A DNA stretch of 64,000 nucleotides from Portunus trituberculatus (lineage: Eukaryota; Arthropoda; Malacostraca; Decapoda; Portunidae): contig NC_059272.1 of assembly GCF_017591435.1 (NCBI RefSeq), positions 9,298,050 to 9,362,049 of the forward strand. The letters are read 5' to 3'. Below are positions 1 through 11,093 of the stretch, one piece after another. The notes below the pieces were generated by a model, which saw only the letters and a program-made list of their open reading frames with translations, was not told the origin of the DNA and searched no databases. The first letter of the stretch is position 1; every line of letters begins with the position of its first letter. A program made the position numbers and the translations under genes.

Positions 1-111
1 ACACCGGTTATATTGGGGATTTGCGTTCACTAGAATCTGTCCAAAGGAGATGGACTAAGCGGATTGATGGGCTGGCCGATGTTCCGTACTCACAGCGCTT
101 AAGATGGTTGG
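1..111 (+). pseudogene. CR1-like LINE ORF2 C-terminal fragment, plus strand
   Basis: Frame 1 of the first 111 bases reads through SLESVQRRWTKRIDGL and PYSQRLRWL. This is the post-RT segment typical of CR1/jockey-group LINEs (LExVQRRxTRxI...RLxxL). It runs on the plus strand and meets, at about 105-118, a copy of the same kind of element running on the minus strand. It continues left of the window. Confidence 0.6.
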
Positions 112-1350
112 AAGAGAGAGCTGCTGCTTTGTTCACTATCTGTCGATTGTGAATATGGAATTTAAAAGAGGTGTCAACCACCACACCCAGATCTTTATGA
201 CTGTTAACAAATTTGATAGGTTCCCCACTAATGTTGTACACACTAAAATGTCTAGCATCGTTCCAATCAACAGATACACGTTGAAACCTAAGGATGACAC
301 ACTTGTCAGCATTAAGCTTCAGTCCCCATGAGGCAGCAATTGAACTGATCTTATTGATGTTATTTTGGCAAGATAATAAACTCCTGATCAAGTATGGCGA
401 ATTATCAGATGTTAACCTGAGATAAATCTTTAAGTCATCAGCAAATAATTTACAATTGTTAAGGATCGACACAGGTAAGTAATTTCCACAAATGAGAAAC
501 AACAAAGAACCCAAAACAGAACCCTGAGGTACCCCACTCAAAACAGGTCTAGCGGTACTGCGCTCACCTCCCACTGTAACCCACATGGTACTCTTGGCTA
601 GAAAGTCAGAAATCCAGCCAATTACTCTGCCACCCAAACCAAATAGCCCATGCTTAGTAATAAGAATTTTATGGCATACTGTATAGAAAGCTATAGCAAA
701 ATCGAAAAGAACATCACCAACATTATTAGTATCTAGCCATGAGGTCACACTGTTGTAGATGAGCAGCAACTGATCGCCTACAGTACGCCCTTGTCTAAAT
801 CCAAATTGGTCTGGTGTCAGCAAATTGTTAGTTTCAAGGTAATGGAAAAGACTTATAATATAATCCGTTCTAAGGTTTTACAACATACTGAGGTAAGACT
901 AACTGGTCTGTAATTTAGTGGAGTATAGAGTGATCCCTTTTTGAAAATTGGAACAATAGAGGAGTTTTTCCAAGTCTTGGGAAGAACACCTTTAGACAAG
1001 GAGAGGGTAAACAATATAAAGAAAGGTTCAGCAAGAGATGGACAAGAACGAAGTAGTAGTGGATGGACGTTGTCTGGGCCCATGCTTAAGTCCACCTTGA
1101 GATCTGAAAAATGTTTAACAACATTAGATAAGGATAGAGGAACATCATTAAAAGAACAATGAAATATTTGATGAGGTGCTGGTGATGCTGGATCTGTGTC
1201 AACGTAGACTGAAAAGTTAGCCAAAAGTTCAGACATAATGCTCTTGTCACACGTCACTGTACCATCAGTTTGTGTAAGTGGACCAATTGAAGGAGAAACT
1301 ACTTTCTTTTGTCTAATATAAGAGTGAAAAACTTTGGGTGAATCTTTCAT
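112..1350 (-). pseudogene. CR1-like LINE reverse transcriptase, broken
   Basis: Two minus-strand reading blocks (1350-853 and 823 to about 112) make one reverse transcriptase domain in order. The first carries the fingers region, MGPDNVHPLLL and NYRPVSLTSVCCKTLERII. The second carries FGFRQGR, motif A as FDFAIAF, SGVPQGSVLGSLLF, and the catalytic FADDLKIY. The catalytic Asp of motif A is present, but the usual second Asp of the DFSKAFD pattern is Tyr. A frameshift near 823-853 separates the halves, and the 3' part ends at the inverted junction near 112. No endonuclease domain is recognisable upstream. The family is the CR1/L2 part of the jockey superfamily; the exact clade is uncertain. It is a dead copy. 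Confidence 0.8.
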
Positions 1351-2277
1351 TGCATTTTACCAAAGACAACTCGTAATTTATTTGTGAAGTTATAAAGAAG
1401 TTTTTATATTCATGACTGATTGTATCAAATCCAGTGAGAGCCTCTCCAGCTAAGGGAGATCTTCTCCCATGTAAAGAGCGGAGGTCGATCTTTATATTGT
1501 TTCAAAGCCCTTGATCTTGCACACTTTAAACCAATTAGAAAACATCATCCCTCGCTTGACCTGGGAAATCCTCAGATGTAAACAAACACACGCCGCAGCG
1601 CAAGGTTTTAAACATGGCTTCTGTTGAAAAGTTCATTGTGTGGCCACAAGAGGCCATATATTATAGTCTCCTAGAGAAGCCATCTTGAGGTCTGATACGC
1701 TTTGTTTAGATCGGCGCACCAAGTATCAAGATCAAGAGCGCCCAGGACTGGGGCTGGGTTGTGTGTAACCACTACCTTGTAAACCCAGGCATAAGGCTGG
1801 CCTCCGTCCCAGGCCAGGCTGGGTCCAGGGGTAGCAGTGGCTAGTGTAACCGTAGCTTTACACCCAAAACAATGCCGACCACCTATTGAATATACATGGG
1901 AGCGCCCGAGTTACGCTCCTTATTTTCTGTCTCATGTCCATGTTTCGAGGCTACCTACCATATATATGACCTTAAAAGACTCTTAATAGCTATGGCATAC
2001 TGTGGCACGAAGATTTAGACGATAAATCATACATACAAATGAGATAATACAGTGTTTTCCAGCTTTGGTGAACTTGGGTGAGAGGTGGGAAGCTGTTTTT
2101 GCGGCAAACGTATGAGTGCACAAGATCATGTAGGCTACACATGTAAACATACATGTGCATGTAGATATAAAACATGTACGTATACATGTGCATATAAATA
2201 AATTGTGTATCAGGTAAGAGTTGACTTGGAGGTTGATTTTTCTTGGTATAGCATTTTTTTTAATTAACACGTCCAAT

Positions 2278-2278
<1 letters not shown>
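1351..2278. other. Non-coding, possible MITE-like inverted repeat
   Basis: No gene is recognised. A GC-richer block at about 1730-1950 contains CCCAAAACAATGCC near 1862-1875. An inverted relative (GGCAATGTTTTGGG) lies at 2614-2627, and similarity seems to extend some 40 bases, suggesting the ends of a non-autonomous DNA element. A (CT)n tract follows at 2279-2313. Reading frames on either strand here look incidental. Confidence 0.25.

Positions 2279-2313
<35 letters not shown>
2279..2313. repeat. (CT)n microsatellite
   Basis: Uninterrupted CT dinucleotide run. It is the source of the RE/ER repeats seen in overlapping open frames. Confidence 0.95.
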
Positions 2314-2319
<6 letters not shown>

Positions 2320-2893
2320 AGAATGATGCGTGATTTCGTGTCACTGCATTGGAAGAACATCAATCACTGAAATTTTGCTTCACTATTTGTTCCTTGTCAT
2401 GCAATAAACGAGAAAAAAGCACATTTTTTTGCCATAATTTCTCCCGGAAACGTCCTGCTGAATTTCTTTCAATACTGTAGTTATTTCTTATTGACACTGT
2501 TAATAATAGGTTTACATGTAGTTTACATAAGTTAAACCATTAGGTCTTTTTTAGTTTTCCTCCAGTAATGACAAAGAAAGTGGCAATTTCCCATTGCTTA
2601 ACACAGGAGGGAGGGCAATGTTTTGGGTGCAAGTTGTGATCGTAAGCTCCGCCCACTGGCTTAATTTTTCTTTAGTACAGCGGAATAGGCACTTGCTGTC
2701 TTCATTCTAACCTCCTTGGTACTGTACATACCTTTTATGTACCTACCTAACAAGGGAAAGCACGAGCATGAAATAGATAACTATATGAATCCTTTCCCCA
2801 CTTTTTACTCTGCGCCACTGTAAATGCACTCACTGACTATTATTAGCTATACGTAGGTAAACATTCAACAACGCTTCCAGTGCCACTTTGGCA

Positions 2894-2896
<3 letters not shown>

Positions 2897-2981
<85 letters not shown>

Positions 2982-2987
2982 ATATAT
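2897..2987. repeat. Compound (CT)n(TA)n microsatellite
   Basis: About 42 bases of CT pass directly into about 40 bases of TA. It abuts the LTR whose terminal TGTTA starts at 2988, so the gypsy-type element inserted at, or its flank expanded as, a TA tract. Confidence 0.95.
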
Positions 2988-3840
2988 TGTTACGTAATCC
3001 CCCACCCCCTTCTTTTCCATACTGGCCCAGCTCCAAGGCACCTCCACAGTCCACACCAGAGGCCCTCACAGCACAGCTGGCGCCAGACACGGGGCTGTGC
3101 GTGTACCTCACTTACCAAGTGTGGGTTCGGTGGTTATACTTGATGTGCGGGAGGCAGGAGATTCAATGGGCATACTGAAAATACGGCAGTATAGACAGAC
3201 ACAGGCACACTGGCTGCAAAGGGACTTTATTAAGTCTAGACACGCACACGCAGGTGCCTCATGCACGCAGTCACCGGCGCCCAAGATAGCTACTTCACCC
3301 CACTACACCTGCACACGACGGCGGTAATACACTGTACACTACACTTACGAGTTTTCCACATCACTACTGGGACAGATAGGGCACTTTCTGGGCACGTATA
3401 GTACACCACACTGGTAAGGTGGGGACGAGTAACACTAACAGGACAGAATGGAGCATCTACCAGGCCTTCTCCAGAGCTCACACAGGTATCCAGAGCTCAC
3501 TGCAGTCTTCTCAAAACTCAGTGGAGGCCTCCTTGCGGAATCCAGGCTTCTCAGCTCACTGCAGTCCTCTCAGAGCTCACCCATGCCTTCTCCAGAGTTC
3601 ACTGCTTGCTGCCTCAGCTCACTACAGGCCTTCTCCGCCGCAGCCAGGCCTCCCTGCGAAGCTCACGTTCCTCTCTGTCCGGCTGTCTCTCCTTGTCTCA
3701 TTGCTTGGCAGCTGCCGTGCAAACACCCCCGCGCGTCCCACTATCTTCGTGGCAAAATCTTTTGCCTACCAGTGGCGTCGCTTTAGGCCCGTACCCCCAC
3801 TAACCTACGTCTCTCACTGAACCCCACCTTCTTCATAACA
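2988..3840 (-). mobile_element. Gypsy-type 3' LTR (853 bp)
   Basis: This LTR is read on the minus strand. It begins TGTTATGAAG at 3840 and ends TAACA at 2988, giving short inverted termini TGTTA/TAACA. Its 2988-3100 end is clearly homologous to 5047-5155, the remnant of the other LTR: both share CAGCACAGCTGGCGCCAGAC and the neighbouring bases. The purine-rich tract expected upstream of a 3' LTR corresponds to GAGAGTGTGGGGCT just above 3840. The LTR identification rests on these paired repeats, the correctly placed primer site at 5027-5044, and gag/pol remnants between them. Confidence 0.75.
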
Positions 3841-5044
3841 CAGCCCCACACTCTCAAGACTAGACATCCCGTCAGTCTTACCCAAGGAATATACAAGAAT
3901 CCTTGGTCTTACCCCTTATCAACATCTAAAATCCAAACTGAAAGGTGGCACGTTTTTCAGGAGCGTCATACGTCAGGCCCCAGCTGCTCTCCATTGGCCA
4001 ACAGGACATGCGTCCTATGTCCCACTCGCCCTGACTGACCATGTCCACATACTGGCACAGCAGACGCCACATTGCCTTCATCTGGTCCTCCGTCAGCCTG
4101 CCCGCACTCCGGCACGCCAGATCCTCCAGGTGTAGGAGCAGCACCTCCCTAGACATCCTCCTGGCTACTGCTTGGCCGCGTCCCTCCGTCTTCACCGCTA
4201 GTCGTGCTTTATCGGGCACAAATGGGGCATCATCGTACTTGGAGCGTCCTCTCGTGGACTAGTGCAGCAACAAGCCATGACTCCACATAGGACACCTGCT
4301 CAGCGTCACCGCCTGGGAACAAAGTCACTTCTTCACCCTACACTCTCGGGGTCTGCCTACCGAGATCAAGGCTCGCCTCACACTGCATCAGGTACTAGTC
4401 CACCTCAAGCGGGCATGCTTCTAACTGTGGGTGACAAACACAAGCAACATCTTTGTATTTCCCACGCCGTCACCGGCCCACACCGGTCCCGTGAGAGGAA
4501 AACAGTGGCCCACCACATCACACAGTCGCTGGTCTGGTGTCTGAACTTTTGAAGTCCCGCTGCGTCTACGTAGTCACTCCCGGCAAATGTCTGTTCCACT
4601 TCCGCGTCCACCAAGAGACGGCAAGTTCCCATCTACCCTACCATCAAACTCGGACGGCTTCCTCTTCTTTATCACCATTATCACCACCACCTCACTCAGT
4701 GGCTGCCAGTTGCAGTTGAACTGCCCTAATGCCTCCCGCATGTCTTCACGTGCCTTTCGTGCGTCTTCAAGCATCACATATGCCTCTTCACGTGTCTTCC
4801 ACATCTCTTCAAGTGTCTTCCGTGCGTCTTCACGTGACTCAAGCATTTCCTGCGCATGCCTGTCCATTTTCTCCATTATGTCTATCAAAAACGACCTGAC
4901 GTCTGGCTGCCCATGTCCATGCTCACTCACATCCATCTTACCTGTATGACCACCACCATCTGCCCCTGCCATTCTGCCTTCAGTGACAAGCTAGCCACTA
5001 TACCAGTCTTCTAACACCTGGCCACGATCCCACTCCTGACACCA
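3841..5044 (-). pseudogene. Gypsy gag-pro-pol remnant, internally deleted
   Basis: Reading on the minus strand, 4972-4574 encodes a gag N-terminus: MAGADGGG, then a charged coiled-coil-like stretch (KTREEAYVMLEDARKARE) and KRKPSEFDGRV, which matches the start of gypsy gag core domains. Overlapping it in another frame, 4632-4405 reads GTCRLLVDAEVEQTF, the N-terminal side of an aspartyl protease in which the usual D-T/S-G triad appears altered. Block 4219-3926 reads LTEDQMKAMWRLLCQYVDM, a linker preceding gypsy reverse transcriptases. The gag core, zinc knuckle, most of the protease, and all of RT, RNase H and integrase are missing, so the internal region is only 1.2 kb. It could persist only as a non-autonomous copy. 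Confidence 0.7.
5027..5044 (-). promoter_or_regulatory. Primer binding site, tRNA-Leu type
   Basis: On the minus strand TGGTGTCAGGAGTGGGAT is complementary to the 3' end (including CCA) of an animal tRNA-Leu of the CAG type, as I know that tRNA. It sits two bases from the LTR end (5047), the standard position for a retroelement primer binding site. This fixes the element's orientation and LTR boundary. Confidence 0.75.
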
Positions 5045-5046
5045 AT

Positions 5047-5155
5047 TGTTATATAACCCTTCCAACCCCCCCCCCTCTTCTTTCACACCGGTCCAGGTCC
5101 AAGGCACCTCCACCAGGCCCTCACAGCACAGCTGGCGCCAGACACGGGGCTGCAC
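5047..5155 (-). mobile_element. Truncated gypsy 5' LTR
   Basis: About 109 bases are homologous to the LTR at 2988-3100, starting with the same TGTTA terminus. Similarity stops at about 5155, where unrelated plus-strand gag-like sequence begins. The remaining roughly 740 bases of this LTR are gone. Confidence 0.7.
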
Positions 5156-5373
5156 GACTCACAAAGAGGTAAAGGAGGTTGATGACAAGATGAATATCAT
5201 AAGTGACAGAGTGAGGACCCTTGAAAACTTTTTTATTGAAAACAAGCAGCCAATCACTATACAAGAAAATTGTCCTCCAATCAAGTGTGTTAAGCATGCT
5301 GGGAGTAATTTGTGTCCAAATGCACCAGAGTTTAGCCTTACTGAAAGTGCCATCAGTGCCAGTGCCTGTGCCG
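5156..5373 (+). pseudogene. Gypsy gag N-terminal fragment, upstream half
   Basis: One plus frame reads KEVDDKMNIISDRVRTLENF, a predicted coiled coil. Another (5221 onward) ends in PSVPVPVPWGMS, leading into the 13-bp duplication. The same frame resumes after the I-clade element at 11094. The coiled coil followed by a Pro-rich linker is the usual order in gypsy-type gag proteins. The frame changes at least once, so the copy is dead. It is distinct from the minus-strand gypsy remnant next door. Confidence 0.5.
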
Positions 5374-5386
5374 TGGGGCATGTCGG
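5374..5386. repeat. 13-bp target-site duplication, left copy
   Basis: TGGGGCATGTCGG, identical to 11081-11093. It brackets the I-clade retrotransposon exactly; 10-15 bp is the usual size for this group. Confidence 0.8.
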
Positions 5387-5570
5387 ATGGATGGATGGAT
5401 TTTAGCTTACTGGCGCCGCAACATCAAAAGGTCATTTGGCGCCGCTACAATGCTTTAAAAAGACAGAATAGTAAAAAAAAAAAAAAGAACTAAAAGCAGT
5501 TAAAATACAATAGGTAAAAAAAAAATACAGTAAAACTAAATAAAACAAAAAAAACATCATAAAATAAAAT

Positions 5571-6431
5571 TCACAGCTTTGGGAGAAGGCCAGCTTTTCC
5601 CAAAAAACGAAAAACATCATGGCCTTGGGCCAGGCACTCTGGTCCAAGGACCTTTGAGATATAATAGACACCGCTATCTCTACCGCGACAGCAGTAGAGA
5701 TAGCGGTGTCTTAAGTCAGTCAAACTGGGGCACTCCACTAGTAGGTGCCGCACCATAAGCGCCACCAGGCAGTCATCACAGTAAGGTTGAGGGTCCCTGG
5801 TCAACAGGTACCTTTGTGTAAGGTACGTGTGGCCTATACGCAGTCGCGCCAATAAAGTCTGTAAACAGCGATCCCGGACATGGGTGTATGTCCATTGAGG
5901 GATAGAGGAAGTAGTGATCTCTCCCATTTTGTAGGTTGCGACCCCAGTTAGCCATCTCCTCTGGCAAATTGCTGCAACCGCCACACGAATTAGATGAAAT
6001 ACATCTCGAAACGGAACAGGGGCAGGAGATGGAGCGCGACTTGCTGCCTCTTTAGCGAGGCGGTCTGCGTGTTCATTCCCAGGAACACCAACGTGAACAG
6101 GGACCCAACAGAACCCAACACGATATCCTCTTCTGGTAAGTAGATATAGCCACTCTAGGGCTGATAAAACCAATGGGTGAAGGGAGATAGTGGAAGAGAG
6201 AGCAATAAAAGAACTGCAACAATCACTAAAAATTGTAAAAGACGAAACCGGAGGAGTAAAAATAATCTGTAAAGCTAGGACTATGGCAGACAGCTTCGCA
6301 GTAAAGACGGATGCCACTGAAGGAAGGCTGCCAGACTGATAAAAAGAAGGGAAAACCACGCTAAACCCAACGCCTGAGTCGGATTTGGAACCATCAGTAA
6401 AAAGAAGAAGCAGCAGTGTCCCTCTCTGCAC
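5571..6431 (-). pseudogene. I-clade ORF2: RNase H and C-terminal domain
   Basis: This is a 286-residue open frame. The RNase H domain starts at LLLFTDGSKSDSGVGF (first Asp) and includes TAKLSAIVLALQ, where the normal catalytic Glu of TAELxA is Lys. It continues with FSDCCSSF and the late PGNEHADRLAKEA motif. Following it are a RIGHTYLTQRYLL segment and a Cys/His cluster (CDDCLVALMVRHLLVEC), standard C-terminal features of this clade. The intact frame with a lost catalytic Glu suggests a moderately old copy. It ends close to the element's 3' end, which has A/T-rich sequence at 5470-5570. Confidence 0.85.
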
Positions 6432-6657
6432 CCCAAGTAATGTGACTTAAAACCCGAAGAAGGGATAGTGCCGTCCTGCAAGACGCTATAAGAGAACGGA
6501 GATGGGGAACCCAAGTAAGACGGTTGTCAAACAATAGGCCAAGATATCGAGTTGCCTCCACACATGAGAGGTGTCTATTGGCTAAATATAAATCAGGGTC
6601 TTGATGTACACCATGCTTGCGACAAAAATGTACGGCTACGGTCTTCGAAGTGGAAAA

Positions 6658-7774
6658 CTAAAAACCGTTCATGTTGGCCCAACCCGACACCCTATTGATT
6701 GCCAGTTGGAGTTTGCACTCAATCAGAGACATCCTAGCAGCAGCAAAAGAGATGCACAAGTCGTCCACATATAAGGAACTGTGAACACCATCTGGGAGAG
6801 TATCAATAACACCATTTATGGCGACTGTGAATAAGGTAACACTAAGAATACTTCCCTGTGGGATGTCATCATTTAGAGCAGTAGCCTTGGAGAGAACTCC
6901 CCACTCGAACCCGTAAAAGACGTCTGGATAAAAACTTCTGAATAAAAATAGGAAGGTGGCCACGAAGGCCAAAATTAAACAAGGACTGTAAAATGCCATG
7001 ACACCAAGCCATGTCGTAGGCCTTCTCCAGGTCAAAAAAGACTGTTACTTGATGGTGGTGATTAGCAAAGGCCTCACAAATAGAAGACTCTAGGGATAAA
7101 AGAGCACCAGTAGTAGACCTCATCTTTCGGAAGCCGTACTGTACCGATGACAAGTACTTCCCCCTCTCCAAGTACCACATGAGTCTTACATTTACCATCT
7201 TTTCTAACACTTTACAAATGCAGGATATCAAAGATATAGGACGCTAGTTCGTAGCTTGAAGATTATCTTTCCCAGGCTTCGGAAATGGAAGAACCACTGC
7301 CCAAGAAGATGGAAAGTCACCGGTATGCCAAATCATATTATAAAGATTTAATAAAAAGTTAAAAGCACTGTCAGACATGTGGTGCAAGAAGGCATAAGGA
7401 ATATCATCTATGCCAGGAGAAGAGTCATGACACTGGGACAAAGCAGTCCGCAACTCGGAGGCAGAGAAGGGGACATTATAAGACTCCCCTCCAGTGGAAG
7501 AAAAATTTATGCCGAGAGATTCCATTCTCTGGCGGTGACGTGCGCCCGGGGCTGCAGGATGCCTCTGGGAAACACTGGCAAAGTGCTCCGCGAAGAGGTC
7601 GGCGACAGTCCTAGGGTCTGCCACCGTTCGCCCAGCAGACAACAAAACTGGTGGGGAAGGAGCAGAATACTTCCCAGCAATTCGGCGGACTTTGTTGAAG
7701 ACATCCGTAAGAGGGGTGCGGGCATTAATGGAAGAGACATAGGCTTTCCAAGAGGCTCTTTGTGCCTCTTTCAA
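6658..7774 (-). pseudogene. I-clade ORF2: reverse transcriptase
   Basis: Three overlapping minus frames together give the RT. 7774-7244 holds the fingers (PGIDDIPYAFLHHM, FPKPGKDN). 7231-6869 holds the thumbward motifs (YGFRKMRSTTGALL, motif A FFDLEKAYDMAW). 7035-6658 holds IPQGSILSVTLF and the catalytic SLYVDDLCISF. Frame changes near 7240 and 6950 break the ORF. The FDLEKAYD form of motif A agrees with the I/Nimb group rather than CR1. Confidence 0.85.
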
Positions 7775-7899
7775 AACGCGGCGGGCCCGAGCTCGGCAGC
7801 GCCGAAAAGCTTCCAGGCACTGCGGGTCCCCACGATGTCGCCGGAGACGAGAAAGCTGCCCGTTTCTCTTTCACAGCGTTTGTGCATGCTGCGTTCCAC

Positions 7900-8760
7900 C
7901 AAGGAACGGGACGCTTAGTAAAGCGACCGGACGTCCTAGGGATTGTCTGAAGCGCTACTGAATGTAAAAATCGGTAAAATAATCAACAGCCTCAGCACAA
8001 GTAGAAAAGTCAGCCAGCGGACGGATAAAAGAGCTAAGGTCTGTGAATCGAGGCCAATCTGCCTTGTCTAAAACCCAGCGTGGGGCCGGGACTGTGGCTC
8101 AGAGTTCACAGATTGTAATAAAATCGGAAAGTGGTCACTACCGTGTAAATCCGGTAGGACCCGCCAATTAAAATCAAGGAAAGAATTAGATGTACACAGA
8201 GAAAGATCGATAGCTGTAAAAGTCCCAGTAGGACTGTGGAAATGTGTAACATCCCAGAATTTAAAACCTCCAATCCCTCATCCTCAATAAAAGAACCGAT
8301 TAAAACCCCACGAGGATTACTAGCACCTTCATCCCACAATGGGTGACGGCCGTTAAAATCTCCCAACAAGAGGAAAGGCGGAGTCAGCTGACGCACCAGG
8401 CCGTCAAGCTCACCCCTGGAGACAGGAACCCGAGGAAGGAGATATAAACTGCAAATAGTGTAGGATCGTCCCATAAAGACCTTAACAGCAACCACCTGAA
8501 GGGAGAGTTGAGTTGCAAGGGGACAACAGGTATGTCTTGACGGACTAGGATAGCTGTGCCACCGTGGTGGCCCTGGTCAGGGAAAGGAGTGCTAAAAAGG
8601 CACGATAGCCAGGAGGACTAGAATAAGTACTATCACCTAGCATAGTCTCTTGTAGAGCTACACAGGCTGGAGAGAACTCCGACAGTAAAGCTCGGAGTTC
8701 CCCACGAGGCGCGAAGGCCTCTACAGTTCCACTGTAGAAGCTTGAAGATGACTATTTAGG
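7900..8760 (-). pseudogene. I-clade ORF2: apurinic-type endonuclease
   Basis: In the minus frame 8495-8106 the core PPFLLLGDFNGRHPLW and NPRGVLIGSFI is clear (the GDFN motif of AP-like endonucleases). In a shifted frame lower down, an SDHFP-like end follows, the usual C-terminal SDH motif. Upstream (8500-8760) the frame is broken. The domain order relative to RT is as expected. Confidence 0.7.
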
Positions 8761-8799
8761 TGCAGTGGACGGGCGAGCCTTTTGAAGGCTGCCCGTGAC

Positions 8800-10470
8800 T
8801 CACCTGACTAGAAATAATCAACGACGAGAAGACATTGGGAGTTGTGATGTGCCGGGTCGTTGGACCGCTGCCTTTCTGCCTACCGGTGAGTGATGCAAAC
8901 CATCATCACTCCTACCGGTCATCAGAGGACGAGGGTCAGGCTGGACTGCACTTTTTGACAAAGTGGGTCCACGAGGGATGGCTGTGACAATATCATCGGA
9001 CATCTCCATGCTAAGACTATCCTCGTCACAAGAAGCCCCTATCTGAGACGGAGGGCGTCACAGAAGACTGGACAGAAACTACTGGAGCTACCCTAGCAGA
9101 GCGGTCCCTGGAGGATTCACAATTATGTGCACCGGGAGAAACCTTAGACTGCTTAGGCTGAGCTAAATCTAACGACTCCGCAGAGCCGCGGTGCTGTTTG
9201 GTCATGCCCTTCAAAGGCTTAGGAGATGCAGGAGGCAAATGGACATCCACTACATGGGTTACTTTGGTCAAGTCCGTATTATTCTCGTCACTTCTAAGAG
9301 ATGACTCAACCGAGTCATCGGACAAAAGGGTAAACCTATTGGCCAAATGAACAGGACCACCCGCCCCAACAGAGCGAGAGGTAGCAGAAGTTGTTGTCTT
9401 CGGTCCGGCAGACTCAGCTGAAGAGCGAGCAGCCAATGAAGAATATGATGTCGCACCAGTACCATTCTTCTGGCGGTACAGGAGTTCACGGCGGGCACTA
9501 CCAAGGCTGATGAATTGACTGTTAGCAAGCTATAAAATGTCCTGCTCTAGGCGATACCTAGGGCATTGCCTGGAATGCACCTGGTGAGCATCACAACAAT
9601 GGAAACAGTAAGCAGCAGCATTGCAATGCTCCTCAGAATGTGAGTCTAGTGCAGAGCAATTACCACATCGAGAGCTTCCTTACAGGAGCTTTTACCGTGA
9701 CCGTACCCATAGCATGAGAAACACTGAAGAGGGCGAGAAACAAAACGCCTCACCCTAAGATTGATAGGACCGATATGAACACGGTCAGGAAGGGTGGAAC
9801 CAAAAAGGTGAGAAGGACCATGTTGGAGGAATTCCTCATCTTAGTCACCTTTTGGACTGAGCTAGGACACATAGCCAGTATTTCCTCCTCAGGAAATTCA
9901 TGAGATCCTGACTGTACACACAACCTTTACTATAATTAAAGGTGGGATGAGCCTTCACAGTCTCAAACATGCTGTCAGTAGGGCATGGGAGATGTTGTAA
10001 CATCCTCGCCTGCGTAATATCTTTAGCTTGCATGAGCACCTCCTTCCCGTACTTCTTCAGATTCCCTTCAGGAATCGTGCCGATCTCTTTGGACAAGTAC
10101 CGGGAGGCATGGATGAAATTCCACGCCCATTTCTATAGTACGCCACAAACCAACGTGGAGGCGGGATCTGGCGGACTTCAGGAACTGAATTCTCTGAATG
10201 GTGGTCAAAAGATTTGGGATGTAGTCCGTGTCACTGTCCGAAATATTGCGAGTGGAGAAGTTCTGTTTAAAGCCAGAGCCAGCAAGGGGCAGGGATGCTA
10301 CATGTTCTACAGCCAAACGGGCTTCATCGCATGACAGAAACATTACATAGCAGCGATTAGATGGAAAGTCCTTATCATAAACAAGTCGAATACGGAAAAC
10401 CGTGCCATACACCTTGAGAAGGGAGTACAAGGCGTGATAAGAAAATGATGGATTAACATTTACCATCAAA
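8800..10470 (-). pseudogene. I-clade ORF1: RNA-binding domain and zinc knuckles
   Basis: The N-terminal block at 10469-10068 reads HALYSLLKVYGTVFRIRLVY and RCYVMFLSCDEARLAVEHV. This fits an RRM-like fold (beta-alpha-beta with a YVMF RNP1-like strand) known from ORF1 of I elements. At about 9720-9550, allowing one frame change, there are successive Cys/His clusters (CGNC then CFHCCDAHQVHSRQC), the CCHC knuckles of ORF1. The C-terminal 9436-8818 is Ser/Thr/Pro-rich low complexity. It binds element RNA in functional relatives; here it is disrupted. Confidence 0.65.
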
Positions 10471-11080
10471 AGGAGTCATATGCAGCAGAGATATGTCCTC
10501 AGAAGAACTCCCAGAACAGGAAACTGCTGTGGGAGGCACTTGTGGAGGGGAATCCTCCTACCTACTCAGACCTGAAGATGATGTCTCGCGGGCCAGGTCA
10601 GTCACCTCACGAGAACCTGATATTTTTTGTGTTTAACCATATGTATAAAGTTACACAAAAAATTAGCTCCAGGGGCAAGGGAAACCACCTACTGGGACTA
10701 CAATGGGAGCGAGCGCTGGCTGTCGTGGACGTGGTACCTCGTCCCCATGCAGACCAGTCGTTTTAAAAAAGGCCCCACATGATACAAATGTTTGCCCATG
10801 ACAGAGCTGAGACCCCCCTCCCAAAGCATCCCAGTCTGGACACCCAACCATCCAGCACAGGACGGCCCCTATTGAGCAATCTCTCCAGCGGGTGGCTCTG
10901 CTGGTCCACTGGCAGCCTACGTAGGAACCATTTAGTTTGGCCCCTCACTGGCGACCTTACTAGCATGGGTAGCCCTCTCCCCCTCTAAAGGGCAGAGTAG
11001 GGGCCTAAGCCCCCTCTAGCCTAGCTCACCAGGTCACAGGGGCATGCAAGCCACGACAAGGCGGTTCCCATCTGGGGGGA

Positions 11081-11093
11081 TGGGGCATGTCGG
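11081..11093. repeat. 13-bp target-site duplication, right copy
   Basis: TGGGGCATGTCGG, identical to 5374-5386. Confidence 0.8.

Larger units (their letters stand above)
5387..11080 (-). mobile_element. I-clade non-LTR retrotransposon, near full length
   Basis: This 5,694-bp element is read on the minus strand. The order is ORF1 (RNA-recognition-like domain, zinc knuckles), endonuclease, reverse transcriptase, RNase H and a C-terminal Cys/His segment, then a short 3' UTR and a tail of CCAT units at 5387-5399. RNase H after RT is diagnostic of the I/jockey-with-RNase-H group (I, Nimb, ingi, R1 relatives). The 13-bp identical flanks show it as one insertion, and the host gag frame continues across them. 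Frameshifts and stops in every ORF show it is inactive. Confidence 0.85.

Noticed and set aside
1690..1960. A coding exon in the GC-rich block
   Set aside because: No open frame with splice sites or recognisable motif; better explained as repeat sequence.
3419..3820. Plus-strand 133-residue frame, Ser/Pro-rich
   Set aside because: Falls inside the gypsy LTR on the opposite strand; composition reflects repeated CAGAGCTCAC words, no domain.
5432..5671. Minus-strand 79-residue Phe-rich frame
   Set aside because: Lies in the A/T-rich 3' UTR of the I-clade element.
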